Part shown: positions 14,511-26,639 of the stretch, in pieces | Layout: the number at the start of each line of letters is the position of its first letter | Numbering within the stretch: the first letter of the stretch is position 1 | From: Leptasterias polaris | Taxonomy: Eukaryota > Echinodermata > Asteroidea > Forcipulatida > Asteriidae | Direction of reading: 5' to 3' | Assembly (NCBI GenBank): GCA_037783415.1 | Contig: JAZGTN010000098.1 | Span: 744,001-808,000 of the forward strand | DNA: 64,000 bases | The notes under the pieces: model-generated | The model's database searches: none | Seen by the model: only the letters and a program-made list of their open reading frames with translations | Told to the model about the DNA's origin: nothing | Position numbers and translations under genes: made by a program

Positions 14511-16295
14511 ATGGAACTGTTACGTACAGAGACGTTCCTCATCTTAGTGACGATCCACTTAGTAACAGCCGTGATTACAATGCCCCATCTATGCCTCATG
14601 ACATACTGTCTATGTGACAGACGTACCAGAGAGGTTTCCTGCTCGGATAATATGTTAACTGAAGTCCCACACGAGATTCCTTACGACACCAGGTCTCTTC
14701 AGCTTCAAGGCCAGAATTTCACCGTCTTGATGAGGATTTCCTTCACCACAATGCGCAGTCTCAGGAAGCTAAACCTTGCCCGTGATAACATACGGAACGT
14801 GATGGATGACGCCCTTAGAAATGTGCCTAAACTCAAGCGTCTTGACATGAGCTTAAATTTCCTTGAGAGGATTCCTGCTTCAGTGTCGAGAATGACGTCA
14901 CTGAAGGAACTCATCATGCACACCAATCATATTAGTTCCTTGGAGGTGGATACCTTCGCCAACCTGACGCAACTGCAGATTCTTGATCTCGACGCCAACA
15001 GAATCAGCGATCTTCCGGTGGGAGTCTTCGCTCAGTTGTGGCAGCTTGCCATTCTTTACCTCTCTAACAACTCGATTAGTGCCCTGTCGGCTGAGATTTT
15101 TGGCAACCTGTCTCGCCTGGAGGAACTACATCTAACTCTTAACAGAATTCAGCTTGTGTCACCAGGATGGCTGAGCAGCATACCCAATGTATGGGTGCTT
15201 AAACTAGGCTCTGCCCTCAATCCTGACTTCCCAGATGCGGGCACAAACCTACTCACGACCGCTAATACAGACTTTCTGTCAAACGTAGAGCACCTTGTGG
15301 CAAGCGACAACAACCTCTCAGAGATCCCGTGTGAGCACTTGGGTAGATTTCCTTTCCTGACGGACCTGGATCTTAGCTTTAACTCGATTCAGGGCATTCC
15401 ACAGGCTTGCTTTAGGAGACTGAGCCGATTGGAAGTCCTGAAACTTGACAACAATGCAATAACGTCCTTGGAATACGGGGATTTCTTTGATTCCTACAGT
15501 ATCTGGAAGCTGGACCTCTCAAGAAATTTTATCGAGGAGCTTCCTCCCGGTGTGTTTACGGGGTCCAGCCTGGGAAGCCTCGACATAAGTTCTAATTTCA
15601 TACGTAGACTCAACAACGAAAGTTTCATCGCCTTGGAATATCTCATGGATTTATTCCTCAGTAGCAATAGATTAGACAGGTTACCCAAGCCAGTTCTTAG
15701 ACCTCTGTTATCCATCGAGTTAATAGATCTCCGTTGGAACCGTCTCACACGAATAACGAACCAGTTCAGCAACATGACAACACTCGTGAACTTAGGCTTG
15801 AGTAGTAACTCCATAGCACGCATATCGCCAGAAGCCTTCCAAGGTGCCACGAACCTCCGTGGTCTGTTCCTGGACAACAACCGCCTGAGCACCGTCTCGG
15901 AGGAGACATTTAAACTACCAAACTTGGTGGACGTCAAACTTTACGATAACCCATGGCACTGTGACTGTCGAATCAAGTGGATGAGAGAAGCAATGTCCAG
16001 GCCCAAGAAACACCCGTGGATGATTTATACGGACGCCCAGGGTGTGGAATCCTACACAAAGATTGTGTGTGCCTCACCCACCGCCTTTGAAAACTTATCC
16101 ATGATCATGATCAAGGATACTGAGACATTTAGGCTAGTCTGCACGTCTTATGTCTCGCCACTAGCCATTGAGTGTATTGTGGGTATCTCCTTCGCTATCA
16201 TTGCGTCCAGTACGCTGTGTTACGTTGCCAAGTTGTACTGTAAAGTCAGGGAGATGGAGAGAAGCGGTGCTGAAACTGGAAAGTGTTTGTCGTAG
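14511..16295 (+). CDS. Single-pass transmembrane leucine-rich-repeat protein
   Basis: One uninterrupted 594-residue coding exon, starting at ATG 14511 just after a strong splice acceptor (pyrimidine tract, AG at 14504-14505); a 5'-untranslated exon probably lies upstream. A hydrophobic N-terminal signal peptide (about residues 8-23) precedes an LRR N-cap with cysteines 28, 33, 35 and 44. About 17-18 leucine-rich repeats follow with the LxxLxLxxNxI pattern. A C-cap ('NPWHCDC', cysteines 484, 486, 520, 544), one membrane helix (about 552-574) and a basic tail of only about 20 residues complete it. The build matches Toll/Slitrk/LRR-receptor ectodomains, but there is no TIR, Ig or kinase domain. 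It is probably a cell-surface recognition or adhesion receptor; the ligand is unknown. The class call is firm; the exact orthologue is not. Confidence 0.9.
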   Translation: MELLRTETFLILVTIHLVTAVITMPHLCLMTYCLCDRRTREVSCSDNMLTEVPHEIPYDTRSLQLQGQNFTVLMRISFTTMRSLRKLNLARDNIRNVMDDALRNVPKLKRLDMSLNFLERIPASVSRMTSLKELIMHTNHISSLEVDTFANLTQLQILDLDANRISDLPVGVFAQLWQLAILYLSNNSISALSAEIFGNLSRLEELHLTLNRIQLVSPGWLSSIPNVWVLKLGSALNPDFPDAGTNLLTTANTDFLSNVEHLVASDNNLSEIPCEHLGRFPFLTDLDLSFNSIQGIPQACFRRLSRLEVLKLDNNAITSLEYGDFFDSYSIWKLDLSRNFIEELPPGVFTGSSLGSLDISSNFIRRLNNESFIALEYLMDLFLSSNRLDRLPKPVLRPLLSIELIDLRWNRLTRITNQFSNMTTLVNLGLSSNSIARISPEAFQGATNLRGLFLDNNRLSTVSEETFKLPNLVDVKLYDNPWHCDCRIKWMREAMSRPKKHPWMIYTDAQGVESYTKIVCASPTAFENLSMIMIKDTETFRLVCTSYVSPLAIECIVGISFAIIASSTLCYVAKLYCKVREMERSGAETGKCLS

Positions 16296-16324
16296 TGACG
16301 TAATGTGCAATATTTTGTTTTCTT

Positions 16325-16330
16325 AATAAA
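16325..16330 (+). terminator. Polyadenylation signal of LRR gene
   Basis: AATAAA 30 bases after the stop codon at 16293-16295, followed by a GT-rich stretch ('CGACTCGTTG'). It implies a very short 3' untranslated region. Confidence 0.6.
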
Positions 16331-16859
16331 CGACTCGTTGCACTGTACAGTAATATTGTACAGTTTGCCTATCGGCGTTTCAACCAGAACCGTTCAATAA
16401 TTTGTTGTAACACACTGGAACTATTGCAGAAATGTATTACCGAAATTACTGCAGCAAGCATTGCTGCTTGGAATTACATTACCGTAAACGAAACCGCGTA
16501 TCAAACTAACATGCTAATCGACTTTCATTCTGCATGATGCATTGGATGACGTCAGGAAAACCGAGTGCAACGGTTAAACACTCCAATATTTTTTTCTTTC
16601 CGAAAAACTCATGCAAACTCGGCTACGCCAGCTTTGAGTGTTAAACGAGAGACAGAAACAAAAATGCTGCTGAGTAGATTTCACGTGTCTGCTATTCACT
16701 TAAAACTATGAGAAGCATGGAGGGTGGCTCTCAGTGGATGCTTTAATCTGCTCACAAAAATAAACGTGAGAGCAGTCACAAGCACAGCAGATTTGGGCGT
16801 ACGATATGAACATATTGTAATGTGAAACTTGCTGCTTCATGCTGAATGATAAATTTTAA

Positions 16860-18007
16860 AGGGACACACCGGCTTCGTTGGGCTATTTTGGCTACAAAAT
16901 AGACTAAAACATGACTCCAAAGGTCCCCAGGAATGGAGAAGAACGGTTCCTAAAAGAAACCATCAATTTTTGCCGTTTTTGAGCATTTTTCAAAAAACGA
17001 AGGTCACATGGGTTAACCGAACCACATTTTCGTTCGGATAACCCTCGTGATCTTCGGAGTTAGTTTTACTTCCAGCCGTATAAAAATTAATTACTAAACC
17101 GAATTCAACTCTGTTTTTTAACAAGTATTCATGAGTACTTGACAAAAGAAAATACTTATTCAAATTATGGATACAACTTCGAACGTAAGATTTTATTTCA
17201 GAGAGTCCGAGCAACGGAAGCGTGTTTTACAATGCACAGCGTGGGGGCTATGCTACACGTAACACAGGGGCAATCGTGTAGCAGGCGGGCAGAGTGTCTC
17301 GGCGGGGCTCAACGCCACGGAACCCCCCCTAGCCAAGAGATAGCTGTCCCTTGATGAAGCTCATGAACATGTGGGAGGGGTAGGGAGCCAGACCACCAAC
17401 TACATTGTTGTCATTGCGGGTTTGTTAGTCGGTAAACCTCGCTGATCGAATTCGCTGTTTCAAAATCGCAACGTTTCACTAGTGCCCCGATTTGTACCGA
17501 ACTTCTTGGTAATTAAATAAGATTTATGTCAATACATAGAAATACCACTTTTATATTGACGGTGCAATTAGGTTAAACAATTTGTGTGACAAATTACAAA
17601 AAACGAGCCCCCCAAAAAATTTTTTTTTGCTAGGGGGCGACTTTGTAGTTGGTGACTTTGTAATTGGCGACATTGCTGGGGGGCGAGTTGACTGGTTTCC
17701 GTGTCCGTTGTTTATACACACTTTCGGATGGATAACGTAGACTGGATCCTCATGCCTTGCCGTTGTAAAACATTGTCATAAACAGAGCACCAGTTTACTT
17801 GCAACAATGCGCAGCATGTATCCCGTAAATTTGCACTGCCAACGGCTGGTAAAGCGTATACGCTGACCTCTGACCGCTTTTGGTTTTTTCGGTCATTTCT
17901 CGTTCATTACGTGATATTTTTGGGGGAAAAGGATAAAAGCCATCTAGAAATAATTTTCTTTGATTCTACTTGACTTATTTACGTAAACAGTTAACCGGTG
18001 TGTCCCT
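16860..18007. mobile_element. TTAA-flanked TIR element, non-autonomous (1.15 kb)
   Basis: The left end is TTAA then 'AGGGACACACCGG'; the right end is 'CCGGTGTGTCCCT' then TTAA. The 13-bp inverted ends match perfectly and the flanking TTAA is duplicated. TTAA target sites are typical of piggyBac and Kolobok-like cut-and-paste elements. The interior has several G/C-rich short repeats ('GGCGAC', 'GGGGGCGA') but no open frame long enough for a transposase, so it would need a transposase in trans. It sits about 0.5 kb downstream of the LRR gene. Confidence 0.75.
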
Positions 18008-18619
18008 TTAAGCTATCATCGTTGTTTGCAAATGTTGGATATCCCGGGAACGCCATTGACACGTCACACTTGGTCCATGACTAAACTTGTTGATGGAGTT
18101 AAAGCTTTATATCACAGAGCTTGTGTTTACCCCACTCTAGAGAGTAACTCTACTTAGTTATTTGCATCCCTAATCTGGATACAATTTAACAGCTGATGTA
18201 CATTATGAAGACACACCACAACGCCATTCTAAACATTATGTTGAGGTGTACCATTCTTTCCGGCAATTATCATATAACAATAAATCAATGCACTAATTTG
18301 GTTTGCGGCCACGTTGGGTGTAGCTTTAGACACGTAGCTCTTTACAACACCATTTGTTGAGATTGGTGCTTTTTCATAACAGCATGAAAACTATATTATG
18401 ACCCGCCATGGAGGTCATAAATCCTGACTCCTTAACGTGGTTAGAGGTGCTAAAATCCACAATGGAACACATTTACTTGGCTGTTCGTCCCTTTTCAAAA
18501 TAACAAAACGAGGTTAGGATAGATTCAACAGTAGATGGAGTGTGACGTCCCATCTACGTAAAAAAGAAGAAGAGACCTTTGGTAAAAAGGTTAACAGTCA
18601 AAAGGCTTACAGGCCCAAA

Positions 18620-18727
18620 CGACACTAATGCAAGTAAAGGAGCATGCACTGCATGCAGAAGGTGCCATAATTACGACACTAATGCAAGTAAAGGAGCATG
18701 CACTGCATGCAGAAGGTGCCATAATTA
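18620..18727 (+). repeat. 54-bp perfect tandem duplication
   Basis: Two adjacent copies with a 54-base period and no visible differences. Each contains the palindromic stretch 'GCATGCACTGCATGC'. The identity suggests a recent duplication. Confidence 0.85.
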
Positions 18728-20840
18728 TAGTTCAAGAGCTATTTTACTGTTCGTTACCTGCACTTTGTGCCCAACCAATGATTGCATTTAAAGGTATCCT
18801 TTTTAGTGTTGTCAATGCAGCTTTTCTTTGTGTAGTAACTGTTCTCACTCAAATAAATATTTAAGGGAACAAACATATTTGAAATGATGTTCATCGTTTT
18901 CAAAGCGATGACAATTCGTGTATGTATTTTGACCAATTCATCAAGTGGCCATGCATCAGTACATCATAAACTGTGTATTAAATGAAAGGTGTGTACATAT
19001 TCTTCATTATACTCGCATTGGTAATTAAACTATATATATTTTTGAGCTATGTATATCGACTACTGTGGCAAACTGTACAAGCGCAAGTTGTTTATAATAA
19101 TGATCCCTCACAATTATTATACGAGATTTGTTATTATCACTGAATTAAATTGTGAACAACAAAAATTGTTGCAGAATTCAACTGTAGAAAGCAAACTAAA
19201 CTTTGTTGTCTTGAGTACTTCAATGCGTGTGTCTAATGATTTCGAAAACCAAATTCAAGACGGCTGAAAGCGTGAGAAAGTCTTGCCCCAAATTGTTATG
19301 AATTGGAACTGAAGACTGCTTATATCCACAAAAGAGGGCGCTATTAAAATAATCATTTGATACTTTCTGCGACAGCGTTGTTGAAACGTCAGTTTGATGA
19401 CACGTGCAATTATTATTCGTAAACCATGTTTGTTCCATTCATAAAAATAAAAAACCGTCTTCATTGCTATTGATTTGTTTGTTACTTGAGGTTTTGTTTC
19501 CTCTTTAGTCTTTTTCGAAATAGGGGCCGGACTACTTTGACCACTCGATATCTCAGCCTCACTTTGGATGCATTCAGAGAAACAACAATGAGTTTATTGG
19601 CAATTGACTGTGGTTAAATTAATCTTAAAAATCATTATTCGTAGCTGCAAAATATTACCCTTGCTTAGATATCCTGGGCACTATGATATAAGTGCTCACT
19701 TGGTTTTGGTTATACAGAAAAATGCATCCACCATATTATGTCAAAATGGCTGATGGGTTGAGTGAAATTTTCCTAACTGATTTATACTGTGTTAGAGACT
19801 AACCAAGCATAACGACAAAATCAGGTTGCGCGACCTTGAACAGAGACTAGACTACAAGCATGTTTGATGGACTTCGAACCTTATGGTCAATGGAGCGAAT
19901 AGTATTTAATATTGAAAATGGCTGAGGCTAAAATGCACTCTCGTAAAACTGTATTTAATGCCATTATTAATATCTTGCAAAATTTATTCAAATAGTCATT
20001 ATTAAAAAACTGCTCCAACTGTTGTAAATTGATTTTTTTGATTTTGTATTTAGTGCCTGTTTATGTGCATTATAATAACGCCAATGGCTTGCGAAACATT
20101 TTCAGACGAAATTGCTCCGAGCATATTTCTTTTTATTATGGAAAAACGTTATATCCGTTTCCAGTTGAGCACACTTTTTCTCAAATAAAACTTTAAACGA
20201 AATATTGCAGGAATGTGCTAAAGTTCTTACATAAATATTACAAATAACCAAAAATTGTAAATGAAAAATAATAATAAAAACCCACTATCAAATACTTTTC
20301 GGATGAACATCAGAAGAAAACCATATCTTTGAGTCAAATCTCAGACGCTCCGATAATTGAATGAGACGAACAGCAGACGACGGACGGGCGAGACGAGAAC
20401 GCGGGAAACGAGAACGCGGGAAAATCCGTACCCTTAACTTGGGATAATGAAATTGAGAGACGGCATCTTTTTAATTTCTGCTTTTTCCCCTTTAAATATA
20501 ATAAGAGCCCAGACCCTTCATGGGTCGACTTCAAAAACAGTGACGAGTTTTAATTAAAAGACATTCAGTGTAATCCAAGCGTTGACATGTAGACCTGCAT
20601 CTCAGATGAATGACACGACCTACATGTTCGTTATTTGACTGTATCTTTTATATATCCCGGCATCCACAAGTGTAAGAACGAAAGTGTCATCTCTTCAAGG
20701 GCCAATATTTTTCCCCGATATTTTAATCCTTGCTGACGGCAGTTTTTGACGCTCTTTCGAAGTGTTTATCTGAAAATATAATAGGCTATTAAACGCAACG
20801 AGTTACTTCATGGGCAACCCTTCTTATTACTGCATACGTC

Positions 20841-20866
20841 ATTCATTCATTCATTCATTCATTCAT
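20841..20866 (+). repeat. (ATTC)n microsatellite
   Basis: Six and a half uninterrupted ATTC units. Confidence 0.95.
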
Positions 20867-20964
20867 CTAAAACCCGAAATATCTAAACAATGTATTTATA
20901 TTAATAATAACTTGGGTAATAATAAATCAGTTCGTATGTTTTAATAGCACACCGTTAAACAAAA

Positions 20965-21050
20965 CTAGCACTTGTTCAACGTGGTGTTACACTCTGGAAT
21001 GCTCTAAAAGAGCTCGCAAAATGTCACGCTCTCGCCCCCATAAATCAAAA
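20965..21050 (+). pseudogene. Possible LINE ORF2 C-terminal remnant
   Basis: One frame reads GVTLWNALKELAK before breaking down. It resembles the 'LWN-LP' motif common near the C-terminus of non-LTR retrotransposon reverse transcriptase ORFs. Very short and without flanking support, so only a suggestion. Confidence 0.25.
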
Positions 21051-21894
21051 ATCTTAAACACCAATTCAATGCTTACTCATGCTAAGATTTAAGATGATGT
21101 GTTTGAGACTTACATTTTGCTGTAGTTCATGTAACTTGTCTGGTATTTTTTGCTTGTTTGTCATGACAGTCATTTGTCCAGTGTCAAGTTTTCGTTCGTC
21201 TGTCAATAAGTTAGGATACAAAAGCATTGCTTCATCCAAACCTATATCGCTGAATCTTAAACTTTCTTCATCATGACTTCTTAATCTTGAATTTGTTTTG
21301 TAATAATAAAAATGATGTAATGATCAGGTCATAAATTTAATGACAAATTTGAAAATAAACGTAGAGGCCTAATTATGAAAAAACAATACCAATGCAAAGC
21401 AGTGTTCTCGCGCATCAAGCCGCAAACAGCAGCTTCCCAGAAAATGTCCACAGCCATTCTCAGCAGCTCGTCGCTGCAAAACAGTCTCCTGAGATTCCAT
21501 CTTTATTTTGCAACAGAAACAACAACGGATATGACTCACTGTTTTCCCTATGATTGTTTTATTCACAAGCTTTCAAAACCAATAGTATGACACATCTGTG
21601 TAAAGACAAAGACTAAAGGCCGTAATATTACATGACTACGAAAGCGGGTGCTGACACATGCCATTATCATCTTGCATTATTTTACAGGCCATACGTAATA
21701 AGCAATCATGAGAATGCTGACTAAAGGCACAAAAAGAAGCACTGTCAACCTTTTCGGGTTACCATGTTTGGGACAAAATGAACAATTGGAAATCGCATCT
21801 ACGTTTCCGAATGCATGTTTATGGCCGATGTCAGCATTGTACACGTCCATAAAAGAGGGATCATGTACTTAGGCAAATCGACTATCTTATGACT

Positions 21895-22096
21895 ATTCGC
21901 CCCTTGCACGGTCAGCCATTTGCGTGTAGAGCCTCGAATATTGGGGACAGCAGTGAATAGAAGCATATACAACTCTGTATCGTCACAGTATAATGTAATG
22001 ACACTTTCATCAAAAAACAGATATAAAAGTACAATACAAATGGAGCATGAAGTCGAGGCTCTACACGCACATGGCGGATCCGTGCAAGTAGCGAAT
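21895..22096. mobile_element. MITE with ~42-bp TIRs (202 bp)
   Basis: The left end 'ATTCGCCCCTTGCACGG' continues to 'GCGTGTAGAGCCTCGA'. The right end is its inverted counterpart, 'TCGAGGCTCTACACGC' to 'CCGTGCAAGTAGCGAAT'. About 42 bp per side match with a few mismatches and one indel. The interior has no coding potential beyond read-through frames. It is a non-autonomous DNA transposon; the superfamily is not determined. Confidence 0.7.
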
Positions 22097-23959
22097 AAAG
22101 TGGATTACTAAAGATGAATTACTTATACATTTACATAACAGGTAAAACGTATCATTCTGTATAATGCTGAATTAACTTGCGAATATTTTAATTACCCTGA
22201 TAGTAATTTGTATTTTACAAATATCAATACATAACAAATCCCAAACATGTATCTTTACGCAATTTGACCTCAAAATATTAAGACAGACAGCCGACGTCAT
22301 GAACGACTAAAATAAAAATATTACTGGGTACAATTTCTTCAGGCATTTTATTTTAGTGGGATATTTTCACAGGCAGAAAGAACGTGGTCTTCACGTGAAT
22401 TTTTAAACAAATGTTTTGGCTTCAAATTCCCTTAATGTTTAATGTGTGAATGGTGTAGATAAGACAATTATCATAAAAGCATTAATTGCGGCCATCCATC
22501 TGATCATGCTTGAATAGTTTCAATGACTGACTTTAGATTGCTAAAATGAGCATCTTCAACCAGCAATCCACATTTCTCATTTTACTGTTGACACGAACTC
22601 AATTTAATGCTTAGCGAACCGTGACGTCCAAAGCGATCCAGCAAATAATTGTGCACAAGTTGCAATCATTCAAACAAAGAGCGTGAAATTGATGACGTCA
22701 ACTTGGCGATCATATTAGACCCTATGGAAAACTAAGGCCTCATTAATCCAAGTTATGATAGCTTAATCAATTTAATTGTTCACAACACCTAAAATACGAA
22801 CTAAATCACAAATTATAAATAGAATGATCTGTTAATCAGACTGAGCCGTTCACATCTTGGTATACAATCTGTCGGTTATGGCACTTACTTTTTTAGTCAA
22901 ATTACATTTAAGTCCGGCTGGAATTAGTTTGGTTTTTTCTCTCTTTTTTCGCGTAGTATAGACCTTGTGCACATGACGTTACAGCAGTGGGACGCCCTCA
23001 TTGTAGAGGTCAAAAGCGGTTGCAAAATGGCCTGTGCGTCGCGTGTACCGCAGGCCCTTATCGAAACCACGGGAAGTTTGGTTTCGGCACCGGATTGGGA
23101 TCTATCCGCATGAGATTGAAGCCCCGTAAGGAATATAAGCGCACGTCTTATAATATAAATAACTGACGGAGCCTACTAGGTCCAAGCCCTAACCATGGTC
23201 TTTAGAAAAGGGTCACAGCTAGTTTCGTCTCGGTTTACCTCTATAAGATGGCGGCAGTATGACGTCAATGCATAAGGTACACCATAGAAAAAGGATGATT
23301 CATATGCAGCAACTCTTTGGTGCATTGGCTCGCTGCTTACACTATTGCAGAATGTTGATTTGAGGTCTCCAATGTATGGTTTGACGTAGATGTCAATCCG
23401 TAAACAAAACAAAAACAAAGTCACCGTAGAAACTTATCGACGTATTGGAGCATAAGTTTCCTGACGTACTGCAATCAATATAAAAACCATTGACTTTACA
23501 TGGTGACTTCTTGAAATAACTGAGTGGTTATAATTAAAGTATAAATGACCTCAAATTATGTGCAATACATATTACTTATATGAACTAATAACGAGTGCTG
23601 AAATAATCAAGGCCCCAGGGATGAGCGGGGCTCAGCGAGGCCATTGTGTACAAAACTATCAAAATTTCAATATGGCGTCTGAACATGATTTTGTGTAGGT
23701 TTAAAGGAGTAGGGGGGTGGTTAAAAACTGTACATTGGTTGTGGAATAATTGGTCATTTGAGAATGTTTGTGAACTTTGTGTTGTTGTATAACGTCTCTT
23801 AAAGTATGCCATTTTGAGAATATACAGGGCATGCAGCTTTCTAATGCTTTTTTGTTGTTGATATATTTAACTAACCTAATTACAAATATTACAGTAACAG
23901 ACATGTTAACATTGAGGATACTCAACCAGTGGCAGGGGTTGACAACCAGTGGTTACACA

Positions 23960-26412
23960 TCATTTCAGTTGTACGGTACATGGTTGGTAGGACTGCCAAG
24001 GTGGATATGAAGCTGGGGGTAGAGGTTGTGAGGTATCTGCGATGCGGGCTTCCATGGAGGGCGCTCTAACAATGATATACGACCTTTGAACTTCTCATCC
24101 ATCTTATCAGCTGTGTAGACAGACAACAGTAATATGATTAAAATTTATGGATATAACTCGAATAGTAGTTTTTATTCTGAAAGTAACCAATAATATTCTT
24201 CATGATCAATGTGTACATAAAAACCTCGAATGATTTTGCCTTATGATTTGTTGTTTTTTGTACTTAGATCGGTTACTTTTATGGCTTTTTAAGTGTTGTT
24301 TATGAATTAAAAAAATAAGGAAATAGTTATTTTATTTTATTGAAAAGAGCAACCATGCAAAGTACAATGCTCATCCAGTTTAACTTACCGTAGGTCTTTC
24401 TTGTTTTAACTCCTCCGGATCCTGATCTTTCGGGTGTTTTTTGCGGGCCCGATCTCGATGCTGGTCTTGGCCCTCCCGTCGCCGATCCACCCCGAGCACG
24501 AGAGTCAGGACGACCCGCTGGCGCTGTCTCGTAGATTCCCATGCCTAGTCGATGAGTTATGGAACTCCACTTCGCTGTCTGTACAAGTGGTAAAAATAAT
24601 AAAACATAATTAAATAAATAACAGGCTAAATTCAACCTGATTTTTATAATTTATTTGAAAATGATGAAAAACAGATGCGTTTGATTCGCGCAAGTATTTT
24701 GGCAACGAAACCGTATAGGCCTATGCCTTATAATATCACGGTGCACTCTGATGGGGCACCACAGCGAACCAATCCACTCAAATCAAATTAAGGCCCCGAA
24801 GCTAGGGAAGCTGACAAAGTTCCACAATACTTTTTACAAATTTCCGGACCTACCTTTAATAAATCCTTAGAACTTTTCAAGCAACGTCTGGAGAAACCAC
24901 AACCTTTATATGGCGGGGAATAAAGCTATTGAACTACTCGTAGTGGTACATGATCCTGTGTAACCTACATAGTACATAGCCAGAAGATCAACTACTTATG
25001 CTAACAAATCACCGGTACCTGGTTACCCCTAAGGTTACATAAGAACCATTGACCCCCGACAAAGCTATCACGAAGGACCCGCCCACTAAACCAGAAGAGC
25101 AGCGTGGCCAGCGTCTCTCATTTACATAATCGATTATAAAGAAATAGGGCAAAATTTACATATCTAAATATACGTCACCGTGAAGCTACTGATCTGGAGG
25201 GGCTTTCCCTCAATTGCAATGGACCCGTGAATTTTCACTCAGTATAGGCCTAGCCCGTAGATGTAAAAGGGGTTATCCCTATATATTCATACTCAAAAGC
25301 ATTGATTATGGGGAGAGTAGGCCTACATTCACAAAATATTCACATTCAAAACCAGTTCGTCTCGTCAACTAGGTTTTTTTTAGGACACGCCGGAAGCACT
25401 TTACGTTTTGTCAGCGATTCAGTGCATATGGCATAATCATACGTGCTTATTTCAACTCGAGTATAAGTATATAAACTGTGTTGTTTTTTCAAACTTTAAT
25501 ATTTCTCGGGATATTTTGGCACTGGTATCCATGTTTACGAATAATACCGAGCTTTCCGATAAAATAAGTAGTTGTTTTTTTGATAAATTAGAATTCGACT
25601 TCTTTTTATTTAATTTTTTGTCTGCTTCAAAAAAAAAGTAAAACCAAAAAAGTTTCCATTGGCACATTAAGAAAAGAAAAACACATTACATTTCTATTTC
25701 GCTGTTACTGAGCTCTCATTTATATTTCTCTGTCACTGAGCTCTCTTGAATGTAAGTAAAGTCTGGGCAAATCCTACTCTAGGGATTATCGTTATGGTTC
25801 TCATAGAGTGTGATAAAATACAAACTGCCAACGAATATTTACCAATTCTGCAATGCCGTCCGCTGTCTTAAGAAGGACGGGTATGAGGTTAACCACCGCA
25901 CCCCAAGCTGGTACCTCCCCGGTATTCAGCCCACGAAACTCCTCCAGCGTCTTGTGCTTGTGTAGGTCTGTAAAGTCATTGTGCTCCTCAAGAAACTTCT
26001 CCATGAAGTCAATCTCCAGCTGGATTTTCTTTGCCGTGCCTTTCTGCCTCTCGTGGACCGTCAGTTCGTTGACCGTGTCACCTATCCACTCTCGGACACG
26101 CTGGACTAAGATCTTCATCGCATCCACCAGCGATATGAAATAACCAATCACCGCTGTAAAATGGGTCTTGCGATCCTTGTCGAGTCTCTTGGAATCTTCG
26201 TAGCAGTCTCTGACTTTTGCGATGGAAGTAATCGACGGTCCATAGGTGGTGAGCTGACCCTTGGGTGACCGTAGCAGCGCGTCGATGAAGCTACGGCTCT
26301 GCTTGAAGAGTCGAGTGTAGTCTCCCTGGCGAAGCTGCCGCACTTCATCACTGAGTTGTCCGTTGACCTCAGACATGTATTGCAGAGTAGTTGATGGGTC
26401 CTTCTTAGCCAT
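23960..26412 (-). CDS. Uncharacterised alpha-helical protein, 2-3 exons
   Basis: I do not recognise this protein. Exon 1 is 26412-25843: 190 codons from MAKKDPST, ending GCAGAATTG before a GTAAAT donor. Exon 2 is 24578-24389 (acceptor TACAG, donor GTAAGT), continuing in frame. A candidate terminal exon is 24012-23960, with a CCCCCAG acceptor; it joins in phase and stops with TGA after 17 codons. The total would be 270 residues. Exon 1 is rich in charged and leucine residues and predicted helical, with heptad-like stretches around residues 100-150 ('ERQKGTAKKIQLEIDFMEKF'). Exon 2 encodes a Gly/Ser/Arg/Pro-rich basic tail. No signal peptide or membrane segment is visible, so it is probably intracellular. 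Exons 1-2 are well supported by frame and splice sites; the last exon is tentative. Confidence 0.6.
24800..24930 (+). pseudogene. Possible LINE 3' remnant in intron
   Basis: Within the first intron of the uncharacterised gene, the plus strand reads roughly 'TFNKSLELFKQRL'. This resembles the 'sFKxxL' C-terminus of LINE reverse transcriptase ORFs. Weak and short. Confidence 0.2.
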
Positions 26413-26639
26413 ATCGGTTGACTATCAGTGGTGATGAGTTGTAAGTTAGTTGTTCTTAACCAGGCTAAACACATAAATGAAAGAAAACAAATACGGAGAT
26501 TTTTGTTAATTTCTTGCAATAACTTTTTACGATGAGGTGTCGATTGAGCTCCCATAGCGCTTAAAAGCCGCTGATGGGATGGAAAGGTGATTCACGCCCC
26601 CCCCCCCTTATCACCACGATCAATCTTTTATTTAATTTG

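Larger units (their letters stand above)
18012..23959. other. Intergenic region, no gene seen
   Basis: About 6 kb without a supportable gene. It holds a 54-bp tandem duplication, an ATTC microsatellite, a possible LINE 3' remnant near 21.0 kb and a MITE at 21.9 kb, each listed. At 22.97-23.13 kb a more GC-rich patch with 'AAACCACGGGAAGTTTGGTTT'-like symmetry is probably another repeat. Confidence 0.5.

Noticed and set aside
15494..15937. 147-codon antisense open frame
   Set aside because: It is the shadow of the LRR coding exon on the opposite strand, with composition typical of such shadows.
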